A stretch of DNA of 64,000 nt from Achromobacter veterisilvae (GTDB lineage: Bacteria; Pseudomonadota; Gammaproteobacteria; Burkholderiales; Burkholderiaceae_B). Position numbers and translations under genes: made by a program. How positions within the stretch are numbered: position 1 is the stretch's first letter; every line of letters starts with the position of its first letter. The notes below the pieces were generated by a model. It had not been told where the DNA came from and ran no database searches. It saw nothing but the letters and a program-made list of their open reading frames with translations. Below are positions 21,018 to 30,810 of the stretch, piece after piece. The stretch lies in assembly GCF_900496975.1 (NCBI RefSeq), contig NZ_UFQC01000002.1, positions 124,001 through 188,000 on the forward strand, in the 5' to 3' direction.

Positions 21018-21911
21018 ATGTCGGTTGCCCTCCTGGTTTTCCCTGATTTCATGTTGGTCGCGCTGGGTTGGGCGCTGCGTCACAAACTGGGTTTCTCCCG
21101 CGAGTTCTTTGCCGGCACCGAGCGCCTGGTCTACTACGTTTTGTTCCCCGCCCTGCTGTTCCAGGCCATCGTCCGCACGCCCATCACGGCCGGGAACGCC
21201 ATCATGCTGCTGCAGGCCACCGCGGCCGTGATCGGCGCGGGCGTGGCGCTGTCCTGGCTGGCGGGCCTGGCGCTGCGGCCCACGTCGCTGGGCCTGGCCT
21301 CGTCCGCGCAATGCGGCTATCGCTTCAATACCTACATCGGCCTGGCGCTGTCCGCCAGCCTGGGCGGCACGCAGGGCCAGACGGCGATGGCGCTGATCGT
21401 CGGCTTCGCCGTGCCGATGGCCAACCTGGCGGCGGTCTACGGGCTGGCGCGCCACAGCGGCGGCAGCCTGCTGCGCGAACTGGCGCGCAACCCGCTCCTG
21501 GTCTCCACCCTGCTGGGCCTGGCCTGCAACCTGGCCGGACTGCATCTGCCCGGCCCCGTCGACACGGTGCTGGCCCGCCTGGGCGCGGCGGCCATCGCGC
21601 TGGGCATCATCTGCGTGGGGGCCAGCCTGTCCTGGGAAGGCGGCAAGGGCTATGGCACGCTGATCGCGTGGATGCTGGCGGTAAAGCTGGTGGCGCTGCC
21701 CGCCGTCGCCTGGCTGGTGGCGGGCCTGCTGGGCCTGCCGCCGCTGGAAGCGCGGATGCTCCTGCTGTTCGCCGCCCTGCCCACGGCCTCCGCGGCCTAT
21801 GTGCTGGCGATGCGCATGGGCGGCGACGGCCGCATGGTGGCGGTGCTGATATCGCTGGGCACGCTGCTTTCGGCGCTGACGATCCCGGCGTGGCTGCTGC
21901 TGGCCGGGTAA
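21018..21911 (+). CDS. AEC (auxin efflux carrier) family transporter
   Basis: This is a predicted inner-membrane carrier of about ten helices, 297 aa, in two five-helix halves. Bacterial AEC members move organic acids such as malate or malonate. Family features include the first segment LVFPDFMLVALGWALRHK, the paired YVLFPALLFQAI, and the C-terminal LPTASAAYVLAMRMGGD. ATG 21018 is preferred over TTG 20991 because it places the first helix at the N-terminus. It is divergent from a Bug gene across 239 bases, possibly under a shared regulator. Substrate unknown. Confidence 0.85.
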   Translation: MSVALLVFPDFMLVALGWALRHKLGFSREFFAGTERLVYYVLFPALLFQAIVRTPITAGNAIMLLQATAAVIGAGVALSWLAGLALRPTSLGLASSAQCGYRFNTYIGLALSASLGGTQGQTAMALIVGFAVPMANLAAVYGLARHSGGSLLRELARNPLLVSTLLGLACNLAGLHLPGPVDTVLARLGAAAIALGIICVGASLSWEGGKGYGTLIAWMLAVKLVALPAVAWLVAGLLGLPPLEARMLLLFAALPTASAAYVLAMRMGGDGRMVAVLISLGTLLSALTIPAWLLLAG

Positions 21912-21967
21912 GCAGGGCAAATCCGTCGAAGCACGGACAGCCCAATAGCCGCCGCGAGTCTGGCGCC

Positions 21968-22080
21968 GGTGTCCGACACCCGTACGAGATGCCGTCCAGG
22001 TTGAGACTCTGGCACAGGTGTCTGACACCCGTACGAGATGCCGTCCAGGTTGAGGCTAGCGGTCCCGGGTGTCTGACACC
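21968..22080. repeat. Palindromic-core repeat cluster A (3 cores), AEC/fumC convergent junction
   Basis: Cores lie at 21968-21980 (centre C variant, GGTGTCCGACACC), 22017-22029 and 22068-22080 (GGTGTCTGACACC). The first two are each followed by CGTACGAGATGCCGTCCAGG, so the cluster is a tandem of two units of 62 and 64 bp sharing a core. It fills the gap between the stop codons of the AEC carrier and fumC. Confidence 0.95.
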
Positions 22081-22088
22081 AGACTCGG

Positions 22089-23474
22089 CTACTTATTCGT
22101 CATGGACGCGGGCACGACCCATTCCGCGAACTGCGCTTCCGTGAGATAGCCCAGCGCCAGCGCCGATTCCTTCAGGGACAGGCCTTCCTTGTGCGCCTTC
22201 TTGGCGATCTGCGCGGCCTTGTCGTAGCCGATGTGCGGATTCAGCGCCGTCACCAGCATCAGCGAACGGTCCACCAGTTCGGCGATGCGCTCGTGATTGG
22301 GCTCGATGCCGGCGGCGCAATGCTTGTCGAAGCTGGCCATGCCGTCGGTCAGCAGGCGCACCGACTGCAGGAAGTTGTGGATCACCAGCGGCTTGTACAC
22401 GTTCAGTTCGAAATTGCCGCTGGCGCCGCCGATGTTGATGGCCACGTCGTTGCCCAGCACCTGCGCGGCCAGCATCGTGATGGCTTCGCACTGCGTCGGG
22501 TTGACCTTGCCCGGCATGATGGAGCTGCCCGGCTCGTTCTCGGGGATGCTGATCTCGCCCAGGCCCGAACGCGGGCCGCTGGACAGCCAGCGCACGTCGT
22601 TGGCGATCTTCATCAGGCCAGCCGCCAGCGACTTCAGCGCGCCATGGGCGAACAGCAGCGCTTCGTGCGAGGCCAGCGCCTGGAACTTGTTGGGCGCCGA
22701 CACGAAGGCCGTGCCGGTGGCGTGCGCCAGTTCGGCCGACACCTTGGCGCTGAACTGCGGGTGCGCGTTCAGGCCGGTGCCGACCGCGGTGCCGCCGATG
22801 GCCAGTTGGTGCAGCCCGGGCAGGGTGGCGCGGATCTGCTGTTCGGCCAGGTCCAGTTGGGCCACATAGCCCGACAATTCCTGGCCCAGGGTCAGCGGAG
22901 TCGCGTCCTGCAGGTGGGTGCGGCCGATCTTGACGATGTCGTAGAACTCGGCGCTCTTGGCGGCCAGCGTGGCGCGCAGCGCCTTCAGCGAGGGCAGCAG
23001 GTGGTGTTCCACCTGCACGGCGGCGGCCACGTGCATGGCGGTGGGGAAGGTGTCGTTGGACGATTGGCCGCGGTTCACGTGGTCGTTCGGGTGGACCTTG
23101 CGCTCTTCGCCGCGCACGCCGCCCAGCAGCTCCGAGGCGCGGTTGGCCAGCACCTCGTTCATGTTCATGTTGCTTTGCGTGCCCGAACCGGTCTGCCAGA
23201 CCGACAGCGGGAACTCGCCGGGCCACTTGCCGGCGATCACTTCGTCGGCGGCGCGGACGATGCCGTCGGCGATCTTGGGATCCAGTTCGCCCAGGTCGGC
23301 GTTGACCTTGGCGGCCGCGCGCTTCAGGCGCGCCATGGCATCGACCAGCGGAACCGGCATCTTTTCGGTGGAAATCGCGAAGAAATGCAGCGAGCGCTGC
23401 GTCTGGGCGCCCCAAAGATGGTCTTCGGGCACTTCAATCGGGCCAAATGTGTCTTTTTCGATGCGGGTCTTCAT
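22089..23474 (-). CDS. fumC: Fumarate hydratase, class II (iron-independent)
   Basis: FumC interconverts fumarate and L-malate without an iron-sulfur cluster. The 461-aa protein starts [20 protein letters not shown] and has [19 protein letters not shown] residues ([10 protein letters not shown]). [20 protein letters not shown] and the lyase signature [15 protein letters not shown] follow, the last carrying the catalytic serine loop. It belongs to class II, distinct from the class I enzyme at 53225. A Fur-box-like site lies 66 bases upstream of the start, so iron limitation may induce this isozyme. Its 3' end faces repeat cluster A. Confidence 0.97.
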   Translation of the reverse strand: MKTRIEKDTFGPIEVPEDHLWGAQTQRSLHFFAISTEKMPVPLVDAMARLKRAAAKVNADLGELDPKIADGIVRAADEVIAGKWPGEFPLSVWQTGSGTQSNMNMNEVLANRASELLGGVRGEERKVHPNDHVNRGQSSNDTFPTAMHVAAAVQVEHHLLPSLKALRATLAAKSAEFYDIVKIGRTHLQDATPLTLGQELSGYVAQLDLAEQQIRATLPGLHQLAIGGTAVGTGLNAHPQFSAKVSAELAHATGTAFVSAPNKFQALASHEALLFAHGALKSLAAGLMKIANDVRWLSSGPRSGLGEISIPENEPGSSIMPGKVNPTQCEAITMLAAQVLGNDVAINIGGASGNFELNVYKPLVIHNFLQSVRLLTDGMASFDKHCAAGIEPNHERIAELVDRSLMLVTALNPHIGYDKAAQIAKKAHKEGLSLKESALALGYLTEAQFAEWVVPASMTNK

Positions 23475-23539
23475 GGCGCGTGCAACTCCGTGGCAACGTC
23501 GATGGCGGCCGGCGGCGGCGCGCCGGCCACGGTAAAGTT

Positions 23540-23558
23540 GAGAATGACAATCACTACT
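23540..23558 (-). promoter_or_regulatory. Candidate Fur box upstream of fumC
   Basis: GAGAATGACAATCACTACT matches 14 of 19 positions of the Fur consensus GATAATGATAATCATTATC. It lies in the fumC/tsaE divergent gap, 66 bases from the fumC start. Fur control of class II fumarase is known in other proteobacteria. Site strength is judged by eye only. Confidence 0.5.
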
Positions 23559-23581
23559 AGGTTAGCAGAAACCCGCATTCC

Positions 23582-23587
23582 TATAAT
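23582..23587 (+). promoter_or_regulatory. Perfect -10 hexamer for tsaE
   Basis: TATAAT lies 51 bases before the tsaE ATG. No good -35 is found at 16-18 bases, so an activator or a weak -35 (GTTAGC, 15-base spacing) would be needed. Confidence 0.4.
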
Positions 23588-23637
23588 TGCGCGAACATCC
23601 GTGTTTCCTTCATCGTTTTTACCACTCGCCCCGCGCC

Positions 23638-24177
23638 ATGTCCGCCCCTCTTTGCAGCCTGACCTTGCACCTGCCCGACGAAGCCGCCACGGAGTCGCTG
23701 GCGCGGCAGCTCGCCCCCCTGGTTTCCGGCCGGCGCACGGAGCCGGCGGGCGCCTGCATCCACCTCCAGGGGGACCTCGGCGCAGGGAAAACGGCCTTCA
23801 CGCGGGCATTGTTGCGCGAATGCGGCATCACGGGCCGAATCAAAAGTCCGAGCTACGCGCTGCTTGAATCCTATAAAGTTTCTAACTTATACTTCTATCA
23901 TCTTGATTTTTATAGATTTAGTGATTCGCGTGAATGGTTGGACGCAGGATTCCGGGATTTGCTGCGTGACGATGCGGTCGTTTTGATCGAATGGCCTGAG
24001 CGGGCCGAGGGCCTTTTGCCCCCGCCCGACCTGCTGATTTCCCTAGCCTATGCGGGCGAAGGACGCGACGCCACCCTGACCGCGTACACCGCTCGAGGAC
24101 AAACATGGTTGAACGCGATTGTCCCCCCGCCCTCAACGGCGCCCTCCCCTCGGCAGGCGCCACCCGGCGCCGCCTGA
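23638..24177 (+). CDS. tsaE: tRNA N6-threonylcarbamoyladenosine biosynthesis ATPase TsaE
   Basis: TsaE is the ATPase partner of TsaB/TsaD in making t6A37 of ANN-decoding tRNAs. The 179-aa protein has Walker A GDLGAGKT (residues 45-52), the family motifs KSPSYALLESY and LYFYHLDFYRF, and IEWPERAEGLLPP. The start at 23638 gives the normal N-terminus. About 85 bases inside the gene (23862-23945, residues about 76-102) are strikingly AT-rich with codons unlike the rest of the window, although the protein motif there is the conserved one. The 3' end overlaps amiC by 73 bases. Confidence 0.95.
   Translation: MSAPLCSLTLHLPDEAATESLARQLAPLVSGRRTEPAGACIHLQGDLGAGKTAFTRALLRECGITGRIKSPSYALLESYKVSNLYFYHLDFYRFSDSREWLDAGFRDLLRDDAVVLIEWPERAEGLLPPPDLLISLAYAGEGRDATLTAYTARGQTWLNAIVPPPSTAPSPRQAPPGAA
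23864..23893 (+). promoter_or_regulatory. Candidate internal promoter inside tsaE, reading towards amiC
   Basis: TTGAAT (23864-23869) and TATACT (23888-23893) are separated by 18 bases within the AT-rich island of tsaE, 212 bases before the amiC start. It could give amiC its own transcript. The evidence is sequence resemblance alone. Confidence 0.3.
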
Positions 24178-25490
24178 TCAGCGTCGCCGCCACCCTGCTC
24201 GTCCTGCCGGTCCTGCCGCGCCTGGCGCAGGCGGCGACGATCCTGGCCGTGCGCACCTGGCCGGCCGATGAATACACCCGGGTCACGCTCGAACTCGACA
24301 GCGAGCTCAAGGCGGAACAGTTCACGCTGGAAAACCCCCACCGCCTGGTGGTGGACATCGAAGGGCTGACCATCAGCGCGGCCCTGAACGACCTGGTTTC
24401 CAAGGTCCGGCCCGACGACCCCTACATCCAGAGCCTGCGCGTGGCGCAGAACCGCCCGAACGTCGTGCGCCTGGTGTTCGACCTGAAACAGCCCGTGGCG
24501 CCGCAGGTGTTCACGCTCAAGCCCGTGGCCGACTACCAGTACCGGCTGGTGCTGGACCTGTACCCGAAGATCGCCCAGGACCCGCTGATCGCGATCCTGA
24601 ACAAGCAGAGCGGCCCCGACGTGGACGATCCGCTGGCGCGCATCCTGGAAGACATCCAGCGCAACCCGGTGACCCGCGCCGACCCGCCCGAGCCGCCCCG
24701 CGTCCAGGGCCAGCAGCCCGCCCCGCCCCTGCCCTCCACGCCCAAGCCCCCGCCGGCCACCGCCAACCGGGGCAAGCAGCGCATGCTGACCATCGCGCTG
24801 GACCCCGGCCACGGCGGCGAGGATCCCGGCGCCATCGGCAGCAGCGGCCTGCGCGAGAAAGACGTGGTGCTGCGCATCGCCCGGCGCCTGAAGGCGCTGA
24901 TCGACAGCCAGCCCCAAATGCGCGCCTATCTCACGCGCGACGACGACTATTTCGTGCCCCTGCACGTGCGCGTGCAGAAGGCGCGGCGCGTGCGCGCGGA
25001 CCTGTTCATTTCCATCCACGCCGACGCCTGGATCAAGCCCACGGCCAATGGGTCCTCGGTGTTCGCGCTGTCGCAGCGCGGCGCCACCAGCACCCAGGCG
25101 CGCTGGATGGCCGACAAGGAAAACGCGGCCGACCTGATCGGCGGCGTCAACCTGGGCAGCCATGACCGCCAGGTGGCGAAGGTGCTGCTGGACCTGTCCA
25201 CCACCGCGCAGATCAACGATTCGCTGAAGGTCGGCAACGCCTTCCTGGACGAAATCAAGAAGATCAACCGGCTGCACAAGAACAGCGTCGAACAGGCCGG
25301 CTTCGCCGTGCTGAAGGCGCCGGACATTCCGTCGGTGCTGGTCGAGACCGCCTTCATCAGCAATCCGCAGGAAGAAGCCCTGCTGCGCAGCACCTCGCAC
25401 CAGGACAAGCTGGCGCAGGCCATGATGACGGGCATCCAGCGCTACTTCACCGCCAATCCGCCGCTGGCGCGGCTGGGCGACGTCAGCTAG
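24105..25490 (+). CDS. amiC: N-acetylmuramoyl-L-alanine amidase AmiC (AMIN plus Amidase_3)
   Basis: AmiC cleaves the amide bond between N-acetylmuramate and L-alanine to split daughter-cell peptidoglycan. The 461-aa protein begins with a twin-arginine signal (ATRRRLISVAATLLVLP, to about residue 43). It continues with an AMIN domain (about 45-155), a Pro-rich linker and a zinc amidase domain from about 225. The Amidase_3 residues are His236 (DPGHGGEDPG), Glu251 (GLREKD), His305 (SIHADA) and Glu414 (VETAFISN). It starts inside tsaE, 73 bases before the tsaE stop. It converges on the DedA gene with a 13-base gap. Confidence 0.96.
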   Translation: MVERDCPPALNGALPSAGATRRRLISVAATLLVLPVLPRLAQAATILAVRTWPADEYTRVTLELDSELKAEQFTLENPHRLVVDIEGLTISAALNDLVSKVRPDDPYIQSLRVAQNRPNVVRLVFDLKQPVAPQVFTLKPVADYQYRLVLDLYPKIAQDPLIAILNKQSGPDVDDPLARILEDIQRNPVTRADPPEPPRVQGQQPAPPLPSTPKPPPATANRGKQRMLTIALDPGHGGEDPGAIGSSGLREKDVVLRIARRLKALIDSQPQMRAYLTRDDDYFVPLHVRVQKARRVRADLFISIHADAWIKPTANGSSVFALSQRGATSTQARWMADKENAADLIGGVNLGSHDRQVAKVLLDLSTTAQINDSLKVGNAFLDEIKKINRLHKNSVEQAGFAVLKAPDIPSVLVETAFISNPQEEALLRSTSHQDKLAQAMMTGIQRYFTANPPLARLGDVS

Positions 25491-25503
25491 GCTACCCCGG
25501 GGC

Positions 25504-26145
25504 TCAGGGCTCGCCGCGGCGCGCCTTGAGCAGCTTGAACAGCCCCGCCCCGACCACCGGCACGATCGCCGCGGCCAGGCCCAGCAGAACGATGGTGTTC
25601 AGGTGTTCGCGCACCAGCGGGATGTTGCCGAAGAAGTAACCCGCGGCCACCAGGCTGACCACCCACAGCAGCGCGCCCAGGATATTGAACATCTGGAAGC
25701 GGGCCAGCGGCATGTCGGCCACGCCCGCCACGAATGGCGCGAACGTCCGGACGACCGGGATGAAGCGCGACATCACGATGGTCTTGCCCCCGTGCTTTTC
25801 GTAGAACGCGTGCGTGCGCATCAGGGCGCCGCGGTCGAGAAAACGCAGGTTCATCGAGAACACGCGGGGCCCGATGTAGCGCCCGACCGCGTAGTTGACC
25901 GTATTGCCGACGATCGCCGCGACAATCAGCAATGCCGCCATCATGAACGGATCGATATGGCCGGTGGCGCCGAACGCCCCGGCGATGAACAGCAGCGAAT
26001 CCCCCGGCAGGAACGGCAGGACGACCAGCCCCGTCTCCGCGAAGACGATCAGGAACAGCACCAGGTACACCCACACGCCATATTGCTCGACCCAGACGCC
26101 CAGCGTCTGGTCGATGTGGAGGACCATATTGAAGAATTCGAGCAT
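25504..26145 (-). CDS. DedA family membrane protein
   Basis: DedA proteins are inner-membrane carriers; some act as undecaprenyl-phosphate or phospholipid flippases. The 213-aa protein shows the family pattern [19 protein letters not shown], the amphipathic [13 protein letters not shown] and the arginine motif [17 protein letters not shown]. At least four membrane segments are visible, as well as a basic C-terminus ([10 protein letters not shown]). It is divergent from mutL across 83 bases. The specific physiological role is not known. Confidence 0.93.
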   Translation of the reverse strand: MLEFFNMVLHIDQTLGVWVEQYGVWVYLVLFLIVFAETGLVVLPFLPGDSLLFIAGAFGATGHIDPFMMAALLIVAAIVGNTVNYAVGRYIGPRVFSMNLRFLDRGALMRTHAFYEKHGGKTIVMSRFIPVVRTFAPFVAGVADMPLARFQMFNILGALLWVVSLVAAGYFFGNIPLVREHLNTIVLLGLAAAIVPVVGAGLFKLLKARRGEP

Positions 26146-26228
26146 TGAAGCAACCCTGCGGTCGGAACAGAATAAGTGTCAGCGACTATAGCCCACCCGC
26201 CCATGACGCTAAAATCATCCGCATAGCC

Positions 26229-28193
26229 ATGCCAGAAGCCTCCCGCAACATGACCGACCGCCGCTCCATCCTTGCGCTTCCCGACCTGCTGATCAGCCAG
26301 ATCGCCGCCGGCGAGGTCATCGAACGGCCCGCCTCCGTACTCAAGGAAATCCTCGAGAACGCGATAGACGCCGGCGGCCGCGCCATCGAAGTGCGGCTGG
26401 AGGGCGGCGGCATCCGCCGCATCGCCGTCACGGACGACGGCGGCGGCATTCCGCCCGAGGAACTGCCGCTGGCCCTGGCGCGCCACGCCACCAGCAAGAT
26501 CCGCTCGCTGGACGAGCTGGAATCGGTGGCCTCGATGGGGTTCCGCGGCGAAGCCCTGGCGTCCATCGCCTCGGTGGCCCAGGTAACCATCATTTCCCGC
26601 ACCCGCGACGGCGAACACGCCTGGCAGATCGACGCCGGCAGCATGCAGGTCAGCCCCGCGTCGGGCCCGCCCGGCACCACGGTCGACGTGCGCCAGTTGT
26701 TCGACGCCGTGCCCGCCCGCCGCAAGTTCCTGCGTTCCGAGGCCACGGAGTTCGGCCACTGCGTCGACGCCATGGAGCGCATCGCGCTGGCGCATCCGCA
26801 GATCGCCTTCCGCCTGTTCCACCACGACCGCGCGCAGCGCCAATGGCTGCCCGCCGAGCCGCCCCAGCGCATCCGCGACGTGCTGGGCGCCGAATTCGCC
26901 GAACACGGCCTGCTGCTGTCGCACTCGGTCGGCAACGTCAGCCTCGCCGGCATGATCACCCGCCCCACCGCCGCGCGCGCCCGGGCGGACCGCCAGTACC
27001 TCTACGTGAACGGCCGCTACGTGCGCGACCGCACCGTCAGCCACGCCCTGCGCGCCGCCTACGCGGACGTGCTGCACGGAGACCGCCAGCCCGCCTACGT
27101 GCTGTTCCTGGACATCGACCCGGCCGCGGTGGACGTGAACGTCCATCCCGCCAAGCACGAAGTGCGGTTCCGCGACAGCGGCGCCGTGCACCGCTTCGTC
27201 TCCCATGCCGTCGGCCAGACGCTGGCGCAGACCGGCGGATCTTCGGCCGTCACGCCGGCGGGCCAGGACGACGAGGCCGAATTCGAAACGGCGGCCCCGC
27301 CCGCCCCCGCGGCCGGCGTCTCTGCGCAAGCCGCCCCCGCCGCCAGCCCCCGGCCCGCGGATCCGCCCAGGCCGGCCTACGGCGGCACGGACGGCGGCGC
27401 CTCCTACGGGCTGCGGCCTTCGCCCGCGCCGCAGCGTCCGCATACCCAGGTCCCGTTCCGGCTGCACGCCGAGCCCGCCGGCATTCCGGCGGCGGACTGG
27501 CAATCGCTCTACCGCCCGCTCGACGACGATGCGGCCGTCCAGGCCGCGACCCTGCGCGAACCCGCCGCCGCCCCCGCGGCGCCGGCGGCGGCGTTGCCGG
27601 CCGACGAAGAGCACCCGCTGGGCATGGCCCTGGGGCAACTGCACGGTATCTACATCCTGGCGCAGAACCGCCGCGGCATGGTGCTGGTGGACATGCACGC
27701 CGCCCATGAGCGCGTCGTGTACGAACAGCTCAAGCAGGCGCTGGACGCGCGCAGCCTGCCGCGCCAGGACCTGCTGGTGCCCGTGGTGTTCCACGCCCAG
27801 GAAAAGGACGTGGCGCTGGTCGAGGAATTCGAGGAACAGTTGAACGGCCTGGGCTTCGAGATGCGTCCGTCCGGCCCCACCTCGATCGCCGTGCGCTCCG
27901 TGCCGGCCATCCTGGCGCGCGGCGACATCGAAACCCTGGCCCGCGCCGTGCTGCGCGACCTGGGCGCGGTGGGCGTCTCGCGCCTCCTGACCGAACAGCG
28001 CAATGAATTGCTGTCCACCATGGCCTGCCACGGCTCCGTGCGCGCCAACCGCAAGCTCACCATCGAAGAGATGAACGCGCTGCTGCGCCAGATGGAGGCC
28101 ACCGAGCGCGCCGACCAGTGCAACCACGGCCGTCCGACCTGGGTCCAGTGGTCGGTGTCCGACCTGGACAAGCTCTTCCTGCGCGGGCAATAG
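26229..28193 (+). CDS. mutL: DNA mismatch repair protein MutL with endonuclease motif
   Basis: MutL couples MutS mismatch recognition to strand removal. The 654-aa protein has the GHKL ATPase motifs ([29 protein letters not shown]), the transducer domain, and a long Ala/Pro-rich linker (about residues 350-460). The C-terminal domain carries [12 protein letters not shown] from Asp488. This fits the nicking endonuclease motif DQHA(X)2E(X)4E with Gln replaced by Met, as in Neisseria MutL. Later motifs [14 protein letters not shown] and CNHGRPTW support the nuclease. The start could also be ATG 26250. miaA follows two bases after the stop. Confidence 0.97.
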   Translation: MPEASRNMTDRRSILALPDLLISQIAAGEVIERPASVLKEILENAIDAGGRAIEVRLEGGGIRRIAVTDDGGGIPPEELPLALARHATSKIRSLDELESVASMGFRGEALASIASVAQVTIISRTRDGEHAWQIDAGSMQVSPASGPPGTTVDVRQLFDAVPARRKFLRSEATEFGHCVDAMERIALAHPQIAFRLFHHDRAQRQWLPAEPPQRIRDVLGAEFAEHGLLLSHSVGNVSLAGMITRPTAARARADRQYLYVNGRYVRDRTVSHALRAAYADVLHGDRQPAYVLFLDIDPAAVDVNVHPAKHEVRFRDSGAVHRFVSHAVGQTLAQTGGSSAVTPAGQDDEAEFETAAPPAPAAGVSAQAAPAASPRPADPPRPAYGGTDGGASYGLRPSPAPQRPHTQVPFRLHAEPAGIPAADWQSLYRPLDDDAAVQAATLREPAAAPAAPAAALPADEEHPLGMALGQLHGIYILAQNRRGMVLVDMHAAHERVVYEQLKQALDARSLPRQDLLVPVVFHAQEKDVALVEEFEEQLNGLGFEMRPSGPTSIAVRSVPAILARGDIETLARAVLRDLGAVGVSRLLTEQRNELLSTMACHGSVRANRKLTIEEMNALLRQMEATERADQCNHGRPTWVQWSVSDLDKLFLRGQ

Positions 28194-28195
28194 GC

Positions 28196-29161
28196 TTGTC
28201 GTCACCCTCCCTTTCCTACCCCGCCGCGCGCCGGGTCATCTGCCTTGCCGGCCCCACCGCGGCCGGCAAGAGCGCGTCCACCCTTGCGCTGGCGGAACGC
28301 TGGCCGCTGGAGATCGTCAACGTGGACTCGGCCACGATCTACCGCGGCATGGACATCGGCACGGCCAAGCCGTCGCCCGAAGAACGGGCGCTCGTCCCGC
28401 AGCACCTGCTGGACATCCTGGATCCGGTCCAGTCGTACTCCGCCGCCGAATTCGTCGCCGACGCGCTGCGCCTGATCGACGACATCCGCGCCCGTGGACG
28501 CATTCCGCTGCTGGCGGGCGGCACCATGATGTATTACAAGGCGCTGCGCGACGGCCTGGACGACCTGCCCCAGGCCGACCCGGCGCTGCGCGCCGAACTG
28601 GAGGCGCGCGCGGCCGTCGACGGCTGGCCCGCGCTGCATGCCGAACTGGCCCTGCTGGATCCGGCGACCGCCGCCCGCCTGGCCCCCAACGACAGCCAGC
28701 GCATCCAGCGCGCGCTCGAGATCTGCCGGCTCTCCGGCCAGCCCATGTCCGCCCTGCTTCAGCGCGGCCAGCGCCAGCGGGACGACAGCGGCAACCAGTA
28801 CGTCACCATCAGCCTGGAGCCCTCCGACCGCGCCGCGCTGCATGCGCGCATCGAGCAACGCTTCGACGCCATGCTGGCCCGCGGCCTGCTCGACGAGGTG
28901 CGCGGCCTGCACGCCAGGGCCGACCTGCATCCGGGCCTGCCGTCAGTGCGTTGCGTGGGTTATCGGCAGATGTGGGCGCACCTGGACGGCGAAATCGACC
29001 TGGACACCGCGCGCGAACAGGGCATCGCCGCCACGCGCCAACTGGCCAAGCGCCAGATCACCTGGCTGCGCGCGCAGCCCGGACGCGTCATCGTGGACTG
29101 CCTGGCGGCGGACGCCGTGGCGCGGACCATCGATGCGGTGGCGGTGGAGTTGGGGGATTGA
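28196..29161 (+). CDS. miaA: tRNA dimethylallyltransferase
   Basis: MiaA adds dimethylallyl to N6 of A37 in tRNAs that read codons starting with U. The protein (321 aa) has the P-loop GPTAAGKSA at about residue 18, [35 protein letters not shown], and the C-terminal [15 protein letters not shown] and KRQITWLR. No ATG is available at the right place. TTG 28196, two bases after the mutL stop, gives the normal N-terminal length; GTG 28148 inside mutL is the alternative. Coupling to mutL is likely. The 3' end runs into repeat cluster B. Confidence 0.95.
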   Translation: MSSPSLSYPAARRVICLAGPTAAGKSASTLALAERWPLEIVNVDSATIYRGMDIGTAKPSPEERALVPQHLLDILDPVQSYSAAEFVADALRLIDDIRARGRIPLLAGGTMMYYKALRDGLDDLPQADPALRAELEARAAVDGWPALHAELALLDPATAARLAPNDSQRIQRALEICRLSGQPMSALLQRGQRQRDDSGNQYVTISLEPSDRAALHARIEQRFDAMLARGLLDEVRGLHARADLHPGLPSVRCVGYRQMWAHLDGEIDLDTAREQGIAATRQLAKRQITWLRAQPGRVIVDCLAADAVARTIDAVAVELGD

Positions 29162-29174
29162 TTGGGTTGGGGTG

Positions 29175-29368
29175 GGTGTCAGACACCCGGGAGGGCCGGC
29201 TTCAGTTTGTACCGGCGGCTCGTAAGGGTGTCTGACACTTCCGGAATAGGCCAGTGTCTGACATTTCCGGAATAGGCCAGTGTCTGACACTTCCGGAGTA
29301 GGTCAGTGTCTGACACCCCTACGAGACGGCCTTCGGCCTGCGTTGATGCCGCACGGGTGTCTGACACA
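29175..29368. repeat. Palindromic-core repeat cluster B (6 cores), miaA/purM convergent junction
   Basis: Cores start at 29175, 29227, 29253, 29279, 29305 and 29356. The first two bound a 65-bp unit in reverse orientation. The next copies are 26 bp apart, a short tandem of core plus TTCCGGAATAGGCC. The last pair is separated by CCTACGAGACGG-type sequence. It fills the junction between miaA and purM. Confidence 0.93.
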
Positions 29369-29394
29369 TTCGAATCATTCGAAGTCAGGCAGCA

Positions 29395-30444
29395 TCAGAC
29401 CACAACAGTCTGCGCCATGCCTTCCGTCTGCTCGACGATTTCGCCCAGCGTGCTGACGGTCTCGCCTTGCTCGCGCAGCGTGGCCGCGATGGCTTCGGCC
29501 TCGGCCGGATCCACGACCAGCACCATGCCGATGCCGCAGTTGAAAACGCGGTACATCTCGGTGTCCTCGACGCCGCCCTGCTCTTGCAGCCACTGGAACA
29601 GCTTGGGCATTTCCCAGTTGGCGCGATGCAGCCGGGCCGACAGGCCGGGTTGCAGAATGCGCGGCACGTTGTCCAGCAGGCCGCCGCCCGTGATGTGGGC
29701 CAGGCCCTTGATGCTGGCGCCGTGCCTGGCCAGCGCGGCCAGCACCTGCTTCACGTAGATGCGCGTCGGCGCCATGACCACGTCGACCAGCGGCTGGCCG
29801 TGGAAGTCGTCGTCGGGCTTGGCGTTGGCGCGCTCCAGGATCTTGCGCAGCAGCGAATAGCCGTTGGAGTGCGCGCCGCTGGACGCCAGGCCCAGCACCA
29901 CGTCGCCGGTCTTGATCGTCTTGCCGGTGATGATGGCGGACTTTTCGACCGCGCCCACCGCGAAGCCGGCCAGGTCGTACTCGCCGTCGGGGTACATGCC
30001 CGGCATTTCAGCGGTTTCGCCGCCGATCAGCGCGCAGCCCGACAGCTCGCAGCCCTTGGCGATGCCGCCCACCACCGACGCCGCCGTATCCACCGAAAGC
30101 TTGCCGCAGCCGAAATAATCCAGGAAGAACAGCGGTTCCGCGCCCTGCACCAGAATGTCGTTGACGCTCATGGCGACCAGGTCGATCCCCACGGTGTCGT
30201 GGCGGTTCCAGTCGAACGCCAGGCGCAGCTTGGTGCCCACGCCGTCGGTGCCCGAGACCAGCACGGGCTCCTTGAACGTCTTCGGCACTTCGAACAAGCC
30301 GCCGAAGCCGCCGATACCGGCCAGCACGCCGGCGCGCATGGTGCGGGCCGCAAGCGGTTTGATACGGTCGACCAGGGCGTCGCCTGCGTCGATGTCGACA
30401 CCGGCATCGCGGTAGGTCAGAGGGGCGGTAGGTTGATTCGTCAT
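29395..30444 (-). CDS. purM: Phosphoribosylformylglycinamidine cyclo-ligase (AIR synthetase)
   Basis: PurM closes the imidazole ring to make 5-aminoimidazole ribotide in purine synthesis, using ATP. The 349-aa protein has [20 protein letters not shown] and then [12 protein letters not shown], followed by [16 protein letters not shown] and the hallmark [34 protein letters not shown] and [15 protein letters not shown] come later. The length is normal. It is transcribed towards repeat cluster B and divergently from hda across 366 bases. Confidence 0.97.
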   Translation of the reverse strand: MTNQPTAPLTYRDAGVDIDAGDALVDRIKPLAARTMRAGVLAGIGGFGGLFEVPKTFKEPVLVSGTDGVGTKLRLAFDWNRHDTVGIDLVAMSVNDILVQGAEPLFFLDYFGCGKLSVDTAASVVGGIAKGCELSGCALIGGETAEMPGMYPDGEYDLAGFAVGAVEKSAIITGKTIKTGDVVLGLASSGAHSNGYSLLRKILERANAKPDDDFHGQPLVDVVMAPTRIYVKQVLAALARHGASIKGLAHITGGGLLDNVPRILQPGLSARLHRANWEMPKLFQWLQEQGGVEDTEMYRVFNCGIGMVLVVDPAEAEAIAATLREQGETVSTLGEIVEQTEGMAQTVVV

Positions 30445-30810
30445 GAGAAATGCCGTGGGGTATGTAACAATTGCTGGGATTTTGGTGGAACGCCCCGCAT
30501 TTTACGATGTTGCGGGCCCAAGCAGGGATTGCCCCGCCGCAGCGCCGCGAAAGCGGCCCGCGACACTCCCCCCTCAGGTGGTTTAAAGTGTAGGGTTGGC
30601 CGGTATTGATTTTGCCAGTTTCTGGCGGCTGAAGTCCGGTGCGGCCCTGTTTCGGCTTGCATTGCACCCTGCTCCGGCCCCTTGTATTACCGTTTTTTGG
30701 CTTTTCGGCACCCGGAGGCGCTGCCCGGCATGCCGCTCGCGGAAGCCCGCTACGAGGACTCGCGGCGTTGGTTTTCGGGTGCTCCGAAACAGCCTGATTG
30801 ATAATCTCTC
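30445..30810. other. purM/hda divergent intergenic region, no gene seen
   Basis: No convincing reading frame is present. It holds a 5-bp stem with GAAA tetraloop (GCCGC/GCGGC, 30544-30557) and a dyad GCCAG-TTT-CTGGC (30614-30626). There is also a T-rich stretch (about 30690-30710). In related betaproteobacteria I recall a permease gene between purM and hda; none is found here. Promoters for both genes must lie in this gap. Confidence 0.5.

Noticed and set aside
30544-30557. Stem with GAAA tetraloop in the purM/hda gap, considered as a small RNA element
   Set aside because: The stem is only five base pairs and no flanking pairing, promoter or terminator was found.
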